Assembly: GCA_039566865.1 (NCBI GenBank)
Contig: CM076955.1
Span: 16,971,501 to 17,035,500, forward strand
DNA from: Aurelia coerulea
Taxonomy: Eukaryota; Cnidaria; Scyphozoa; Semaeostomeae; Ulmaridae
Length of the DNA: 64,000 bases
Reading direction: 5' to 3'
Below are positions 21,238-33,357 of this stretch, piece by piece. The position numbers and the translations under genes were made by a program. The first letter of the stretch is position 1. Each line of letters starts with the position of its first letter. The notes under the pieces are model-generated. The model was not told the origin of the DNA. It ran no database searches and saw nothing but the letters and a program-made list of their open reading frames with translations.

Positions 21238-24200
21238 TCATTTGAGGTTACCCCAAGAATTATGAACTGGAACGGCCCGTTTGCTCCAAGCAGGAACCTT
21301 GGGCGCCTTCGTAGATACGGGCAACGCAGGGTAATCACAGTCTACATGAGTGTCCATATGATCTGTCAAATCCTTCCTTGGCAATGTTAGGCCACATTCC
21401 TCACAAACCGCGAAATCTTTATTTTTCTTCTTCTTTTGTTTCTTGGATTCTCCTCCTTGCAAAGTTGATTCTTTTAATATCAAATTAAATTGTTCGTAAA
21501 ACCCATCTTGCTGCATATTCTGAAAATCTCGATTCGAATTCTGTAAATCTTGCGAAAGATTCTTGGAATCTGGTTTGCGATTTGGTATATCTTGCTTAGG
21601 GTTCTTTGAATCTGGTTTAGGATTCAGTAAGTTTTGTTTAGGCTTCTGTGGATCATGTTTTGGCTTCACAGAACCTTGCTGTTCCTTCAGACTAGCTGCT
21701 TGTGGTGCTGGTACAGTACTCCAAGCGGATTTCGGTTTCACGGCGGTGCTTGCTTCATTTAATTTGGCCTTGGCCTGAGCTCTCTCAATCTTCACTTTAG
21801 CGTCATCCTTTTCGTATGCAAGCATGGGAAACATTTCTGAGCCTATGTGAAGTTTAAGCAATTCCTGCTGTTTCGATTTATCAGGAAGAAGCTCTACTAA
21901 CTCATTGAACACAAGTTCCAGATTACTGCCGAGCAAGTCCTTTATGCATCTATAATACGCAATGGCATCAATCTCAGACCTCCGAAAACTGCCACTCAGG
22001 TCCTTAAATTTACCGAAGTTCTCGTCACTTAACAGGTTTCTGATGAGTGCAACCAAAGCCATGTTCCTTTCTTGAACCGTTCCTGTTGTGTGTAGCTTCA
22101 TAACAGCCTTCGTCTCTGCTTGTGACTCCTGCTTTTGCCCTTTGCTTAACCCCGGCGGAACACCAGCAGCAGCACTAGAAGTTTTATTATTCGCGACAAG
22201 TCCAGGGGGTGCTTTGCTGGGAACAGCAGCAGCTGTGTTAGAGATAGGAGTTTGTTTCCCCATCCCTGGCGGGGCCTTAGACTTAGATATGTCAGGTGAA
22301 GGCTTCTTTCGGGTGGATACATTCGGAGATGCAGAATTAGGCCTTACGGACGATTTCTTGTTATCTTTCTCTGGCAAAACAACTTTATTGAACTGTTTCG
22401 CCCCATTCTCCTTCTTAGGTGGAGTGGTCCGTGGTCTTGCTCCCTTAGGGCTGCCGCCAAGAGCCGGAAACGAGGACTCGTAATTGCGGCCAACGGGTTG
22501 GCGAAGTTGTGACCATGGGGTGTCAGCCGCTGCTTGTGATTCTTTCGCCACCTTCTGTTCCTTTAGTACATCGGCTGCTGATGTAACTGGTGGCTGCGCA
22601 GTAGGCTCTTCTTTAACTGGTTCTGACGGCAAGAAGGGAGCAGCTGAGGGATTCAAGTCCTGAGCATCTTTTGGAGAGGCATTTTCATGAGAGTTGTTGG
22701 AAGATGATGTTGCACCTGCCGGATGTTGGTCGTTTAGTCCTCCATTGGCTGCAGTGCTGTAACAGTAAAATATCTTCTGATGAGAATACTTTTCACAAAA
22801 TGATAATGAATAGAATATTGATTATAAAACTCCAAGTCGCCTTTTCTTGTGTATGTCTGTTTACAAAAGTTTGAGAATACACTTATGGGTTAGAATGTGA
22901 ACTATTATAGAACAGAGCATAGAATTGAATGTCAGCATCATATACACACGTATTTTCTTTTGTAAGAAACTGCTTATAAGAAACTCAACTTTCAGAGTGC
23001 CAAAATATAAAAAAACGAAGGAAGTCCTTGGCATATTTTCCCTTTATCTTAATTTGTTTCCTGTATCACACTACTCCGAAAGTACTTGAGTAATGTCTAA
23101 AGAATGGGACAGGCTTCAAGAAACTTACCCTAGGCTCTGGTACCTAGGGTACAAGAAACTTTGTTTTGAAATGTTCACGAGGGCACAGACTGATATGGAG
23201 CCTTTAGGAAACTCATAAGAAATTCTGAGTTTCCTGAAATCTGATAATTTTAAGAAACTTTAGCACAGGCTCAAATTCTTAGTTGATATTTCTTAGAACA
23301 TTGTGCGTGGCTTTTGTAGTTGTAGTGAGGACCCGGTGACCACGCTACAAATGCCACAGTATCTTGTATTAACTTGTTGTTTTTTAAATTTTAGATTGAT
23401 AAAAAAAGTTCTTCGTTTCTCATAAATAAAATACTTGCAAAGTGTCACATATAAAGTGCACAGTGTCCACTACTGTTTGAAACCATTCAGCACTTTTACA
23501 AGTGCACCAAATGCATTCAGTTTAAACAGCATTGGTAGACTTCCAACGGTTGATCAGGATGCTAAATGAATTTTTGTATCGGGAATGGAACCAGAGGGCT
23601 AGAAAATATCGGCTAGAAATGAATTTTGTCAAACAGTACATACAGTTAGAAATTCAAGCAGGCTTATCAGTTACCGTTGAAGCAAGACCTATTGTCGTAA
23701 AACCAACAATACAAATATATCTTAAAATGTTATCTTCTGCCATTACCTTAAACATATCCACTGGGTGCGCTAAAAATGCATCCATTTTATCAAGCCCTGG
23801 GAAATTGCGTACCTTGTAATTCATTATTAGCCAATCTGAAAGCACCTATTTTTAGAAAATCATAATATCACTTAAATATTTCAATTCTTCTTATGTTATG
23901 GCCCCTGGGTAGACAAAACATTTTGCTCCTTGGGGTATCGTCTCGGTGGTAGGGTAGCGTTAGCTGTAGGTATAGTAATTAGTAATCATGTATTGTAAAT
24001 TTTTAATACAATATATGAAAAATATTTTCAGTGAACACAGGCAAGCAAGCAAGCAAGCAATATTGTAAATTTGTTGATGCAGGCTAGGTATATGGCAGCT
24101 ATGCAGCTGATGTGGGCCTGCGGCACTACCCCTTGTGACCTCAGAGTTACCTCTAAGTACTCATTTACCGACCTCGAAAGGATGGACAGCTGAGTTGGCT

Positions 24201-27200
24201 GTTGTCTTGTGGTTTGTAGTTCTTTCTGACAATGGGATTCGAACACTGAATCTTGAACAATAGCAAGTAAATAGGAGCCACAGATTTTGGAAACTTTTAG
24301 CTGGCTGCTGTTTTTACCATCCTTTGCAAATAGAAAGCTATGAAAGGGGAATGAAGATTGAAGAAAAATTCTCACAAATGTTTTCCAAATATTTTGGTTG
24401 CATACTTGGTCAAGGGGGCTGAGGATTATTGGAAGATTTGGAGGTTGGGCAAAGCCTTGCATTGACTACAATTTTCCACACCAATAAGGCTGCATCAATC
24501 TTACTCTCTGCCTCCAAACCTTATGAAAATCCTGAGCCTGCTTGTTTAGCTATGAACTCAAGTATTTTGAACAAATCTGTGAGAAGAATGTTCCAAAATA
24601 TTCATTTTCTTTTCATAGCTTTCTTTTTTGCAAAGCATGGTAAAAATCAGCTAAAGTGATCATAATCTGATGTTCTCATTGCTGAAGTCCTTAGTGACCC
24701 TGGTTTTCTATGGGTCACTAAAAGTTACTTCTTGCACTATTATCTTCTCTGCCACAACTTGCTTTTGCTAAAGATTCAGCGCCCATGCTATTTCAGTGAA
24801 CCAAATTTTGCCAACGAGTTCACCTTTATCAAGGTCATCACAACTTAGAGGCCCTTTACATGAGAAATTTCAACCCGGGTTGAGTTGAACACAGGTTGAG
24901 TTTCAACTCGGTTGACGGTGTAAGCCTTCATCGTGTTTACATGAAGGAGGCCGAGTTGAAACTTAACACGGGTTCAACCCGTGTTGAAATTTCAACACGG
25001 GTTGAAATTCTCATGTAAACGCAAAATTTTTTCAACTCGGGGCGAGATTAGAATGCGAACAAAGGAGATCGAATCTATTTCCACAATCATTCAAATATTT
25101 GAGTGGGCTCACATTCCTTCTTCTATTGTTTGCAACCATGACCTAATCTCAACCCGTGTTGAGATTTCATGTAAACGCAAGGCAAAATAAGCACTGCTGT
25201 TAAAACTCAACCCGTGTTGAAACTCAACACGGGTTGAAATATATCATGTAAAGGGCCTCTTACTGAAAGAGCCTTTGCATACCTTTGCTGCTCTTGAGCA
25301 ACCTGATATCCCCTCCTCTCAGAATTAGGTGAATCTGCTGCTCTTCTCTCACTGTACGGTCTTTGCTTGAAAGCCTTTCTTGTCCCATAATCAATATCCA
25401 CATTCAACTGCCTGGCTTGTTTTGCTGCTATCTTTGACAGCTTCTTGCTATGTCTAGCCAGCCTATGAGCTTGGAAATCTATATCACTACGGAAGACAGA
25501 AGTGTACTTTTCCACCTTGCAGTCATTCTCTTCACAGAGAAAGTGTTCATCTCTGAAATGTGATCTCAGATCTTCATAGTTCTCATAATACTCCTGTTTG
25601 CCATCATTTTCACAAAAGTGACACCAAAAATGATTTTTCCTCAAATGGAGCAACAGAGCATCATTATCAAAGTAACGCTCATTGCAAAAGTCACATTGAG
25701 GATGGCCCTTATAAGACCTATTGTCTCTGTCTCCTGTTTTTCTATGAGTCACTAAATCACTTCTAGTGTAAATGAGAAATTCTCGTGGAAATATCTTCAA
25801 GTTTTTCAAGCATATATCACAGTACTGTTTGTCATGATTCTTTCGAACATGGCGACGTAGTTCATCAACATTTCTCAGCACCTCTTTGCATAAAGGACAA
25901 ATATTTTGCAGAAGATCAAAGTACATTTTCCTGATATCATTATTCTGAAAATAAATTCCATATTTTCTATCTGATTTCATCTCAGCAATGTTCAGTTCTT
26001 TGAATGGAATATTCTTATCAATGAAGGCAACCTGTAACAGAAAGAATAATATGGTTTCAAAATGAATGCAAGTAGATTAGAATTTCAGTAAGATTGTTTT
26101 TAATCCTTCACTCTTATGCCACATCCACACATATCCGTATATTTTTGAAAATGCATCTTTTTTTATCAGCATCCACTCAAGGAGCTTTTTCAAAAATATC
26201 TCTAGCCACATGAAAACGCTGCGACAGTCAAAATTCAATAATGAAATTTGATATTTTAACTTCGATAAGAGAAAACAGACAAGCAAAATGCCCTTGTGTG
26301 ATCCCCAAAGACCAGAGCACATGTTCTGATATGTAGTAAATTGATGCTGTGATGTCAGCATTTTCAAAAAGCTCCGTTTTCATCAGTCCACACAACAACC
26401 AACATGAAAACGGTGTTTTCAAAAAGATCCACTCTGGAGAGCATTTTCAAAAAGCAATGTTATCAGTGACCGAAAAAAACGCCGTCTACGTGTGGACGCT
26501 AACCTAAAATGGATAAAAAAAGATGCATTTTCAAAAATATCAGGATACGTGTGGATGGGGCCTTATATTCATTTTTGCACATATTCAGTGCCAGATAAGA
26601 TATACGGCAACACAATTTTGCAAACGAACATAATTTATTTCACAGTGGCTCAGTGGCATTGAGGTTCTCAGAAATTTTGGGCATAATGCAAACATTTATT
26701 GCTGAACTTCGGAGCTAGATCAATATAATTGTAACTCAGAATGCATTGACCTGGTCTTCTTTAGAAAGGGTCTGCTGGGATAAATGAGCAAAGGCTGGAA
26801 ATTGGTACAATGTACTGAATCAACTTTTGCAATGCCAAGGAGGATAGTTGTAGCAGTTGCAGCAAGACAAACCTATGAATCAAAATGTTTACAATGATTA
26901 TTCACATTTTCTCTGCCAAATTTTCCAAACCTTTACGTACCAATTTTAAAACTTTGCTAACATTTGCTTGCAGCCCCTTTTTGCATGCACAATGAGACAC
27001 TAAGCTATACATGTTTCTGGGCAAACTTTGCAGCATTCACAGGTAAAATAACGGTGCTATCCATACCTATCACATTTAATGCAATCAATCATTATTGGTA
27101 AAGTTTTCAAAAAGCGATGATTGCAGAGACAAATCATATTATTGTTCAGCACAATCTTGGACTTGCCTAAGTCTCTCCCATGTTTATACCAAAACAAATT

Positions 27201-27918
27201 GCCCCACTACCGCTGCGTAGGAGAGTAGGAAAGCCTCTGCGAAGGAAGGAAGCCTCTCCTTTGCAGAAGAGGTATATATTTTGGTTCTTATCTTCGCGGA
27301 AGAGACTTCGGCAAGTCAAGCGCAACCTTTAAAAATTGCAAGACTTTACCAATGCTCCCACCCAGTGTAATATTTACTGATTACGTTACATTTTGCATTT
27401 GATGTGAGAATCACACCGCTGTTTTACCACTGTTTTACAGTTGTTTTATTATATGTGTTTGTTTGTTTTGATTTGGAGCGTGGAATTCTCTTTGTCTATA
27501 AACAATCATTCATTGTTTTAAAATAGCATGTCAATGAAAGGAAATATATATATGGTATTGTTACAAAATCTGCCCTTGTTAGCTTTATTACCTTCTTCAA
27601 ATCAAGTCTGCACACAGCACAGTAGATCTCTTCACACAGAACTCTCATCCGACTTGAACACTTGAAACACACCACATGATCACATGATCCTTTTGCAAAA
27701 ATAGCAATATCTTCACAACATAAAACACATGTATTTTCGTGATGATCGTCCTCTTCAACAGTAGTTGCCGTTCCGTCTTCGCTGATCGATTTTTTCAGGC
27801 TTGCTCGCCTTTCTCGCATTGCACCGGCAAGCCCACTGGGCCTAGGCCTATCTCCTCCGGTTGTTGCCTGGCCTAGCTTCATGGTTCTCTTTTTCTTTCC
27901 GCCTTGTCTTGATGCCAT
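21238..27918 (-). CDS. ZNF598: E3 ubiquitin ligase ZNF598 (ribosome-collision sensor)
   Basis: Three exons on the minus strand: 27592-27918 (109 codons, donor GTAATA), 25283-26031 (ends phase 2, donor GTATGC) and 21238-22756 (acceptor TGTTACAG, stop TGA at 21238-21240). The product is 863 aa; human ZNF598 is 904. A RING finger spans C64-C103 (CVLCCED, CDHVVCFKC, CAVC). Exon 2 carries the C2H2 array: CPLCKEVLRNVDELRRHVRK, YCDIC, CDFCNERYFDNDALL, WCHFCENDG and FLCEENDC. Exon 3 is low complexity with Pro-Gly motifs (KAPPGM, KAPPGL, PPGLSK) and FPALGGSP, then the conserved helical block ERNMALVALIRNLL through FNELVELLPDKSKQQELL and a last finger CEECGLTLPRKDL. ZNF598 ubiquitinates small-subunit proteins eS10/uS10 on collided ribosomes. 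Both introns carry MITEs. Very secure. Confidence 0.96.
22952..23320. mobile_element. TAAGAAACTC-type MITE in ZNF598 intron 2
   Basis: It opens CACGTATTTTCTTTTGTAAG then GAAACTCAACTTTCAGAGTG, and later has GAAACTCATAAGAAATTCTG. The right end is more degenerate than in sister copies. The family is described at 8491-8773. Confidence 0.55.
24039..24061. repeat. (AAGC)n microsatellite
   Basis: About five copies of GCAA/CAAG in direct succession: AGGCAAGCAAGCAAGCAAGC. Confidence 0.8.
24290..24665. repeat. Imperfect foldback in ZNF598 intron 2
   Basis: Left tract TTTTAGCTGGCTGCTGTTTT and TTTGCAAATAGAAAGCTATG are roughly mirrored near 24600-24660 (CATAGCTTTCTTTTTTGCAA, AAAATCAGCTAAAG). Arms are about 120 bp and diverged. 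No target duplication recognised. Confidence 0.5.
24848..25259. mobile_element. PIF/Harbinger-like MITE beside ZNF598 exon 2
   Basis: Termini GAGGCCCTTTACATGA and its complement at the right end are flanked by TTA at 24845-24847 and 25260-25262. The interior is built from many inverted and direct copies of TCAACCCGTGTTGA. Its edge is 23 bp from the exon 2 donor of ZNF598. Confidence 0.88.
26117..26562. mobile_element. PIF/Harbinger-like MITE in ZNF598 intron 1
   Basis: The termini TGCCACATCCACACATATCC and GGATACGTGTGGATGGGGCC are imperfect inverted repeats flanked by TTA on both sides (26114-26116 and 26563-26565). The inner arms repeat TTTTTGAAAATGCATCTTTT and its complement. It resembles in style, not in sequence, the element at 6678-7101. 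Confidence 0.8.
27159..27319. repeat. Short foldback with GACTTGCC ends
   Basis: GGACTTGCCTAAGTCTCT at the left is mirrored by AGAGACTTCGGCAAGTC at the right, and the middle pairs GTTTATACCAAAACAAA weakly with TATATTTTGGTTCTTA. It is possibly a diverged relative of the TAGACTTG-ended elements. Confidence 0.55.
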
Positions 27919-28315
27919 AGTTCAAAATGTAGATCAAAAGATTGAGTTCGGGTAGGTGAATATTTTGGTATGCTTTCTGGTGATGTTGAAGTCGGGTATA
28001 TGTTTGTTTGAAGTAAGAATGCTTGGAGTGTTCTAGCTGTGGTGTCCCTGGGTGGTGAAAGAGAAATGTTCAACGTATGTGAACTGGCCTTATTATGGAA
28101 CCGCTGACCACTACATTGGAATGAGGTTTCGGCTTGTTGCGCAATATTAGAGGAGGACTTCTCAGCAAAATTCTCAGCAAATTGCAAAACTTTGCCCAAT
28201 TTTTGCTCTGTAATGGCTATTTTGAGCAAAGCATTAGGGGTATTTTTAACTTTATTGCAACTACTACCATGCATTGAAAATAGAGATAATCAAAGGACCC
28301 TGCTATGATGATCTA

Positions 28316-28334
28316 TGACGTCATGAAAATGGCG
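28316..28334. promoter_or_regulatory. CRE palindrome upstream of ZNF598
   Basis: TGACGTCA, the full ATF/CREB palindrome, lies at 28316-28323 and is followed by AAAATGGCG, a YY1-like motif, at 28326-28334. They sit about 400 bp upstream of the ZNF598 start codon, in the gene-free gap before the repeat array. This is a plausible core promoter, but the transcription start is not known. Confidence 0.45.
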
Positions 28335-28468
28335 CTAAACGCTAGTCTGTGTTTTTGTTGTATACAATAACGAAAAATTGGTGGTAAAATGGAATTAGAA
28401 AATTTCTTTGAGTCTTGAAATATCGGCGAAAGAAAAGAAGGTGTCTGATATGGACCTTCCCGGATCAT

Positions 28469-31400
28469 ATTTTGCTGTATATTAGATGAACCCTAGGTGT
28501 TTAGCTGTATTTAGCTGTCTACAGAGTATTAGGTAAATTTCCCTCCTTTGCAGAATATGGCGTATTTAGGTATATTGCTGTATATTAGAGAACCCCTAGG
28601 TATTTAGCAGTATTTAGCAGTCTACAAAGTATTTGGTAAATTTCCCGCATTTGCTGGATATGGCGTATTTAAGTATATAACTGTATATTAGAGAACCCCT
28701 AGGTATTTAGCAGTATTTAGTAGTCTACAGAGTATTTGGTAAATTTCTCTCATTTGCTGGATATGGCGTATTTAGGTATATTGCTGTATATTAGAGAACC
28801 CCTAGGTATTTAGCTGTATTTAGTTGTCTACAGAGTATTTGTCAATTTACTCTCCTTTGCTGAATGTGGCGTATTTAGGTATATTGCTGTGTATTAGAGA
28901 AACCCTAGGTGTTTAGCTGTATTTAGCTGTCTACAGAGTATTAGGTAAATTTCCCACATTTGCTGGATATGGCGTATTTAGGTATATTGCTGTGTATTAG
29001 AGAAACCCTAGGTGTTTAGCTGTATTTAGCTGTCTACAGAGCATAAGGTAAATTTCCCTCCTTTACAGAATATGGCGTATTTAGGTATATTGCTGTATAT
29101 TAGAGAACCCCTAGGTATTTAGCAGTATTTAGCAGTCTACAAAGTATTTGGTAAATTTCCCGCATTTGCTGGATATGGCGCATTTAAGTATATAACTGTA
29201 TATTAAAGAACCCCTAGGTATTTAGCAGTATTTAGTAGTCTACAAAGTATTTGGTAAATTTCTCTCATTTGCTGGATATGGCTTATTTAGGTATATTGCT
29301 GTACATTAGAGAACCCCTAGGTATTTAGCTGTATTTAGTTGTCTACAGAGTATTTGTCAATTTACTCTCCTTTGCTGAATGTGGCGTATTTAGGTATATT
29401 GCTGTGTATTAGAGAAACCCTAGGTGTTTAGCTGTATTTAGCTGTCTACAGAGCATTAGGTAAATTTCCCATATTTGCTGGATATGGCGTATTTAGGTAT
29501 ATTGCTGTGTATTAGAGAAACCCTAGGTGTTTAGCTGTATTTAGCTGTCTACAGAGCATTAGGTAAATTTCCCTCCTTTGCAGAATATGGCGTATTTAGG
29601 TATATTGCTGTATATTAGAGAACCCCTAGGTATTTAGCAGTATTTAGCAGTCTACAGAGTATTTGGTAAATTTCCCGCATTTGCTGGATATGGGGTATTT
29701 AAGTATATAACTGTATATTAGAGAACCCCTAGGTATTTAGCAGTATTTAGTAGTCTACAGAGTATTTGGCAAATTTCCCGCATTTGCTGGATATGGCGTA
29801 TTTAAGTATATAACTGTACATTAGAGAACCCCTAGGTATTTAGCAGTATTTAGTAGTCTACAGATTATTTGGTAAATTTCTCTCATTTGCTGGATATGGC
29901 GTATTTAGGTATATTGCTGTATATTAGAGAACTCCTAGGTATTTAGCAGTATTTAGCAGTCTACAGAGTATTTGGTAAATTTCCCCCATTTGCTGCATAT
30001 GGCGTATTTAGGTATATAACTGTATTTTAGAGAACACCTAGGTATTTAGCAGTATTTAGCTGCCTACAGAGTATTAGGTAAATTTCCCGCATTTGCTGGA
30101 TATGGCGTATTTAGGTATATTGCTGTATATTAGAGAACCCCTAGGTATTTAGCAGTATTTAGCTGTCTACAGAGTATTTGGTAAATTTCCCGCATTTGCT
30201 GGATATGGCGTATTTAGGTATATTGCTGTATATTAGAGAACCCCTAGTTGTTTAGCTGTATTTAGCTGTCTACAGAGTATTAGGTAAATTTCCCACATTT
30301 GCTGGATATGGCGTATTTAGGTATATTGCTGTGTATTAGAGAAACCCTAGGTGTTTAGCTGTATTTAGCTGTCTACAGAGCATAAGGTAAATTTCCCTCC
30401 TTTACAGAATATGGCGTATTTAGGTATATTGCTGTATATTAGAGAACCCCTAGGTATTTAGCAGTATTTAGCAGTCTACAAAGTATTTGGTAAATTTCCC
30501 GCATTTGCTGGATATGGCGCATTTAAGTATATAACTGTATATTAAAGAACCCCTAGGTATTTAGCAGTATTTAGTAGTCTACAAAGTATTTGGTAAATTT
30601 CTCTCATTTGCTGGATATGGCGTATTTACGTATATTGCTGTATATTAGAGAACCCCTAGGTATTTAGCTGTATTTAGTTGTCTACAGAGTATTTGTCAAT
30701 TTACTCTCCTTTGCTGAATGTGGCGTATTTAGGTATATTGCTGTGTATTAGAGAAACCCTAGGTGTTTAGCTGTATTTAGCTGTCTACAGAGTATTAGGT
30801 AAATTTCCCTCCTTTGCAGAATATGGCGTATTTAGGTATATTGCTGTATATTAGAGAACCCCTATGTATTTAGCTGTATTTAGCTGTCTACATAGTATTT
30901 GGTAAATTTCCCGCATTTGCTGGATATGGCGTATTTAAGTATATAACTGTACATTAGAGAACCCCTAGGTATTTAGCAGTATTTAGTAGTCTACAGATTA
31001 TTTGGTAAATTTCTCTCATTTGCTGGATATGGCGTATTTAGGTATATTGCTGTATATTAGAGAACTCCTAGGTATTTAGCAGTATTTAGCAGTCTACAGA
31101 GTATTTGGTAAATTTCCCCCATTTGCTGCATATGGCGTATTTAGGTATATAACTGTATATTAGAGAACACCTAGGTATTTAGCAGTATTTAGCTGCCTAC
31201 AGAGTATTAGGTAAATTTCCCGCATTTGCTGGATATGGCGTATTTAGGTCTATTGCTGTATATTAGAGAACCCCTAGGTATTTAGCAGTATTTAGCTGTC
31301 TACAGAGTATTTGGTAAATTTCCCGCATTTGCTGGATATGGCGTATTTAGGTATATTGCTGTATATTAGAGAACCCCTAGGTATTTAGCTGTATTTAGCT

Positions 31401-32029
31401 GTCTACAGAGTATTTGGTAAATTTCCCGCATTTGCTGGATATGGCGTATTTAGGTATATTGCTGTATATTAGAGAACCCCTAGGTGTTTAGCTGTATTTA
31501 GCTGTCTACAGAGTATTAGGTAAATTTCCCTCCTTTGCAGAATATGGCGTATTTAGGTATATTGCTGTATATTAGATGAACCCTACGTCTTTAGCTGTAT
31601 TTAGCGGTCTACAGAGTATTAGGTAAATTTCCCTCCTTTACAGAATATGGCGTATTTAGGTATATTGCTGTATATTAGAGAACCCCTTAGGTATTTAGCA
31701 GTATTTAGCATTCTACAGAGTATTTGGTAAATTTCCCGCATTTGCTGGATATGGCGTATTTAGGTATATAACTGTATATTAGAGAACCCCTAGGTATTTA
31801 GCTGTATTTCGCGGTCTACAGAGTATTAGGTAAATTTCCCTCCTTTACAGAATATGGCGTATTTAGGTATATTGCTGTATATTAGAGAACCCCTAGGTAT
31901 TTAGCTGTATTTAGCTGTCTACAGAGTATTTAGCTGTCTACAGAGTATTTGGTAAATTTCCTGCATTTGCTGGATATGGCGTATTTAGGTATATTGCTGT
32001 ATATTAGAGAACCCCTAGGTATGTAGCTG
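28469..32029 (+). repeat. 103-bp minisatellite array A, about 34-35 units
   Basis: Period 103 bp, measured from successive GGCGTATTTA positions (28561 to 28664). The unit contains GAACCCCTAGGTATTTAGC, TGTATTTAGCTGTCTACAGA, GGTAAATTTCCCGCATTTGC and TGGATATGGCGTATTTAGGT. Units vary at fixed sites (AGCTG/AGCAG, CCCGC/CCCTC/CTCTC, TGCTGGA/TGCAGAA), and sets of variants recur together, so there is higher-order structure. It starts after TTCCCGGATCATATTTT and stops abruptly at GTATGTAGCTGTAC. It is not a CRISPR array, because there is no repeat-spacer alternation. Confidence 0.95.
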
Positions 32030-32077
32030 TACTAATTTCGTTCCGACAGGCCTGGCTCTTACAGTGCATTATTGCAG

Positions 32078-32248
32078 CAGCTAGAAATAAATCAGGATCG
32101 GACATTGCGTTGCACTTTAGTCTCAAAATGCGACAAAAAGATTCACAATTTTTATGTTCTGGAATTCACGAAATGTTCCCATTGTGTGCTCTTAGTAGAC
32201 TCATTCCGAAATTTATTGTTTTGCTCCCTGACTTGTCTGGACAACTAG
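32078..32248 (+). other. Possible terminal exon of an unrecognised gene
   Basis: Right after array A, a putative acceptor (TTATTGCAG) opens a 56-codon frame to TAG at 32246-32248. It is Cys-rich (TLRCTLVSKCDKK, FTKCSHCVLLVDSF). A second frame over the same DNA is open to 32388, so open length alone is weak evidence. I do not recognise either product and see no upstream exons. Confidence 0.25.
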
Positions 32249-32444
32249 AGATAACAACAACAAGAACACACAAATGGTTATGGGACTTATGTAATGAGTC
32301 TATGCTTTTGGTTTCAGTGTCAAGCAAGGGGCCCCCATCCACTAGTTGCCCTGGAACCCGCCCTCGCTCTCAGCGGCCCTGCAAATGAAGATCTATGCTC
32401 ATACTTATGAAGCAACCGCGTTTTTATCTCAATTTTGAAATCGA

Positions 32445-33121
32445 TAGTGACGTTGTGGTCCTATTTTCGAAATTTCCCATGAATACCAAATAGCCAATTC
32501 TTCAAAATAGGGACGTTTTTCAACGATCTGAAAGGCACGGTCGCAAAGGGGGCAAGCCCCTGGAACCCCCCAATTTTCTTTCCGCCGTTTGCAACTACAA
32601 TCCTTGCCAAAACAACTTGAAAAAAATTTCATTTCTCTCTTTTCTTCTCCGACCAAGCATCCAAAATACAGTGCAGGAAACTTCACGCTACTCTTTTCCC
32701 TTGCCCCCCTGCCCCCCCCCCCCCCTGAACAATGTTGGTCCGAAGCACTGATCACCAGATATCACGAAAATCGCTTTGGCTGCGTTGTTGTGCCCTTGAG
32801 AAATGCGTAATCACGCAAGGAACCAACATTGTAAGGGGGAGGGGGGGAGAGCTGAGCAAAAATATGTGATTTTTTTCAAGAGTTTTGGCAAGGATTGTAG
32901 CTTCAGCCTCACCTCCAATAAGAATCTTGTCTCAACGGGCTGCTCTGTCCACTTAAGAATTCCTTCGCTTATATTATGGAACCTTTATATGACTAGAGTT
33001 TTGAGCCATTTTGCCACGTTTTGTAAGTTAGTCGGAAAAATCTCTCTTTGTTGGAAAATGTTGACTTTCGGCCCCCCCACGCCACCCCCACCCCCAAGAA
33101 TTATGCTGCCACGACGCCACT
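32445..33121. mobile_element. hAT-like foldback element
   Basis: Ends AGTGACGTTGTGG and CCACGACGCCACT are imperfect inverted repeats of the CAGTGGCGTCGTGG type seen at 19068. Internally, CAATCCTTGCCAAAACAACT is mirrored by TTTTGGCAAGGATTGTAGC, and CCCC-rich and GGGG-rich tracts face each other. A target duplication is not clear. Confidence 0.55.
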
Positions 33122-33357
33122 GGAAAAATGATAATGGCTCTCTGCACAAGTGCGGTTGTTCTGGTACTTGAACAATTCATTAGTATCAAAGACCTAAGTG
33201 ACGCCAAGTCATTTCGTAACTGCTATTTCTGTAATTCGGACGCGTTTGCTCGATTGCTCCATAAATTGCTATCATGGAACCTATCGTTAAGGTTATGATT
33301 TTGCCGTTATTGTTTTGTACGGTTTTTGCAGTAGTAATCGACATGGAGTCAGAATTA

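Noticed and set aside
23532..23845. Open frames on both strands, one ending at a GTAATG donor on the minus strand, considered as a ZNF598 middle exon
   Set aside because: ZNF598 exons 25283-26031 and 21238-22756 already join in phase (2 plus 1 bases) and match the family without a gap; this frame has no ZNF598 similarity and its phase does not fit.
24028..24462. 144-codon minus-strand frame
   Set aside because: It runs through the foldback and (AAGC)n repeat of a ZNF598 intron and has no recognisable domain.
25264..26031. GTAAGA at 25258-25263 as the donor of ZNF598 exon 2
   Set aside because: It ends in phase 0, while the next exon needs two preceding bases. GTATGC at 25277-25282 fits.
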